This document shows, piece by piece, positions 62,247-64,000 of a stretch of DNA of 64,000 bases. The notes beneath the pieces were generated by a model. The model did no database searches and had not been told where the DNA came from. It saw only the letters and a list, made by a program, of their open reading frames with translations. The stretch is taken from assembly GCF_021018895.1 (NCBI RefSeq), contig NC_079387.1, forward strand, positions 2,977,083-3,041,082, read 5' to 3'. Each line of letters opens with the position of its first letter. Position 1 is the first letter of the stretch. The translations under genes and the position numbers were made by a program. This stretch comes from Seriola aureovittata (lineage: Eukaryota > Chordata > Actinopteri > Carangiformes > Carangidae).

Positions 62247-64000
62247 GTTAGTTATTATTAGTGCAAAATACGGTGTTTTTTAATCATTCCGAAAGATTTA
62301 TAGAATAAGTAGAAGAAGTCCTGACCCCCATAGTTACTTTCACTACACCTTAATGTACCTGCACATAATGATTTAGTAAGAAGCACTACTTGGCCTTGGA
62401 CGTATCTCTCCTACTGTAGGTACTGAGCTAGTTAGCTGAGCTTTTGCAGCTCATGTAAGAGAAGATAAATATTCTTGGTTTTGGAGAAGAAGAAGAACCC
62501 AACAAACTGTTAATATACAGGGTATCACTCTTACGTGCCCCATGCCATCAGGCCCGCCTGCCTAGTTACGCCTCCGAAGCTAAGCTTGGACAATCAACAA
62601 ACTGACTGATCAGTGTTGTGGCGCAGCTCCATCTTTCCCATTTAGCTTTAGAAACATTTTGCAGAGGAAATTCTTTCCCTTTTTTCTTGTTTATCTCCAA
62701 TTTACTTTTAATTGGGATAATTGTGAGTAAATGTCATGGCACTGGGAGAAGTAATCTGTCTTGTCTGTCTGAGGGATTTCACTGGTGTCTCTGGGGAGGC
62801 TGCGGGGCTTAGTGGCAGTTCATTCCTGTCTTTTAAGCGTATCAGAGCATATTTTCCTCCAGTTCTTCTCCACATTTAGCAGTGAGTGTTTGGAGATAAT
62901 GTGCTTTCCATGAATAGAGAGCAAAACAGCCAAGTGAAACAAATCGAGAGTGGTTTAAAGCTATTTAAACAATTCCTTATTATTTTGAATGCAGCTCGCT
63001 CATGGGGACTGTCCATACCATATTATTACCCCCCTCTGCATTATTATAAGTCAACTTCTTAAAGGCTTGACCCATCACGTCTGCCTTCTTTACCTGGAGC
63101 GAGAGGATTCTTGATCCGAACAGGAAAAAGGTGACGGGGAATTAACAAAGAAACACAGGAAACACCAGGGGACTTAACACCACTTCATTTCAGCGAGTGA
63201 ATTAGGCAGCCAGCCATTCTCTAACAGGTCTATAGGCTTCCCCTCTGCCCCGCTGCTATTTCCTGCTTCGGATATAATTATCCGTGCCCCAGGAGTCTGC
63301 CCGTATTATGGTCTGGAATGTGTGACATTAACATCAAGAGTAAAAGATGAGTTTGGCCTGCTGCTGCTATGAAAGCGTGTAAAAGTTTGGATTAGAGGTG
63401 TTATGTGTAGCATTTTAGCATCATGAAATCATTACCATGTTTGTTGTGAAATGGTTGTGTGCTACAGTGAACAGACTGGACCGTCACTGAGAGGATTGGC
63501 CGCCTTTTATGTCTCCCTTCTGTGTTTTTGTCACACAACAAAGCTGAATTAGTGTAAACTTTTAGTGTGACTGCTTTACAATGTCGCACTCGGGCCAGAC
63601 GGTTCAAAGCCGAGCCGTTTAGCAAACTATTGCTTCTGTAAGGACACGTGTCTGATCATCATCCAAGTATTGATTGAAAAGATTTTTACCATCGCTTGAG
63701 GTTGAATTTCACTCCATTTTAATGAAGAACTTTTTTTTTTTGTATCAGTAACTTTGCTTTGAGGTACGCTCTCGTTCCCATGTGTCATTTCAGTAATGAG
63801 AGCAAGACTTTGGCGATTAGACTCCGCTGATATGAAGCACCTTCATCAAGCTTAGGCACATAAGAAGATAGTGGAAGAGATAGGACAGGATCGCCCAGAG
63901 TCTAGATACCTATACAGTAATTATGCTTGTTCTCATGGGAAGGTTCATTTACAATTTCAGCAGCTTCGCTCATTATATTTTATGAATATTTTAAGTTTAT
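62247..64000 (+). other. tns1: tns1 intron 11, partial
   Basis: Follows a gttagt donor. No further tensin exon and no recognised repeat is seen up to the window end, so this intron is at least 1.75 kb. Confidence 0.75.

Larger units (their letters stand above)
13505..64000 (+). other. tns1: tns1-like gene locus, 5' part (partial gene)
   Basis: Eleven GT-AG exons with compatible phases form one reading frame of about 291 codons, running off the right edge. Domain order is hydrophobic leader (1-32), C1 zinc finger (about 42-88), linker (89-134) and PTEN-like phosphatase domain (from Met135). The phosphatase part is closer to vertebrate TNS1 than to TNS2 or TNS3 as I remember them: LEFGWPD, VVVLHNKGNRGR and [20 protein letters not shown] are TNS1-like. 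The linker also matches TNS1 (NYE, VDTP, TRS and RK.SRS landmarks). Tensins are cytoplasmic adaptors at focal and fibrillar adhesions that bind actin and integrin beta tails; the C-terminal SH2 and PTB domains lie outside the window. Choice between paralogues tns1a and tns1b is not possible here. The identification comes from reading and memory, not from a database search. Confidence 0.9.

Noticed and set aside
1..64000. CRISPR arrays, tRNA, rRNA or bacterial operons
   Set aside because: All regular repeats are simple microsatellites without spacers, and no RNA gene fold or prokaryotic gene was recognised.

Overview
The window is vertebrate nuclear DNA, most likely from a teleost fish. The genes are split into small GT-AG exons, (CA)n/(GT)n microsatellites are very dense, and fragments of dispersed repeats that I associate with fish genomes are present. 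No prokaryotic-type gene, CRISPR array, rRNA or tRNA was seen.

The only protein-coding gene I can support is the 5' part of a tensin-1-like gene (tns1; paralogue a or b not resolved) on the + strand. Eleven exons between 13505 and 62246 join with consistent phases into about 291 codons: a short hydrophobic leader (exon 1), a C1 zinc-finger domain (exons 2-4), a linker (exons 4-7), and the start of the PTEN-like phosphatase domain (exons 7-11). The gene runs off the right edge before the C2, SH2 and PTB parts of a normal tensin. As in known TNS1, the catalytic Cys of the phosphatase loop is Asn, so the domain should act as a scaffold and not as an enzyme. Tensins link integrin tails to actin at focal adhesions.

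Layout: 1-6093 is non-coding, with one old dispersed repeat. 6098-7415 is a clean insertion with TG...CA ends and a 4-bp target duplication, best read as a solo LTR. 9206-9303 is an exon-like block. 11.6-13.5 kb is a microsatellite-rich region leading into exon 1 (13505-13600). Intron 1 (19.5 kb) holds a possible cassette exon (16200-16250) and a possible alternative first exon (coding part 20068-20148), both in the right phase for exon 2. Intron 3 (15.2 kb) holds a possible alternative promoter/5' exon around 43.3-43.7 kb. Intron 5 holds a dead Tc1-like transposon remnant (53545-54055), a polypyrimidine tract, and a (TG)n repeat directly against the exon 6 splice acceptor. The remaining introns are short and look ordinary.

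I found no new multi-gene system. The observations most worth following are the alternative N-termini predicted for this tensin, the UG repeat at exon 6, and the LTR insertion.
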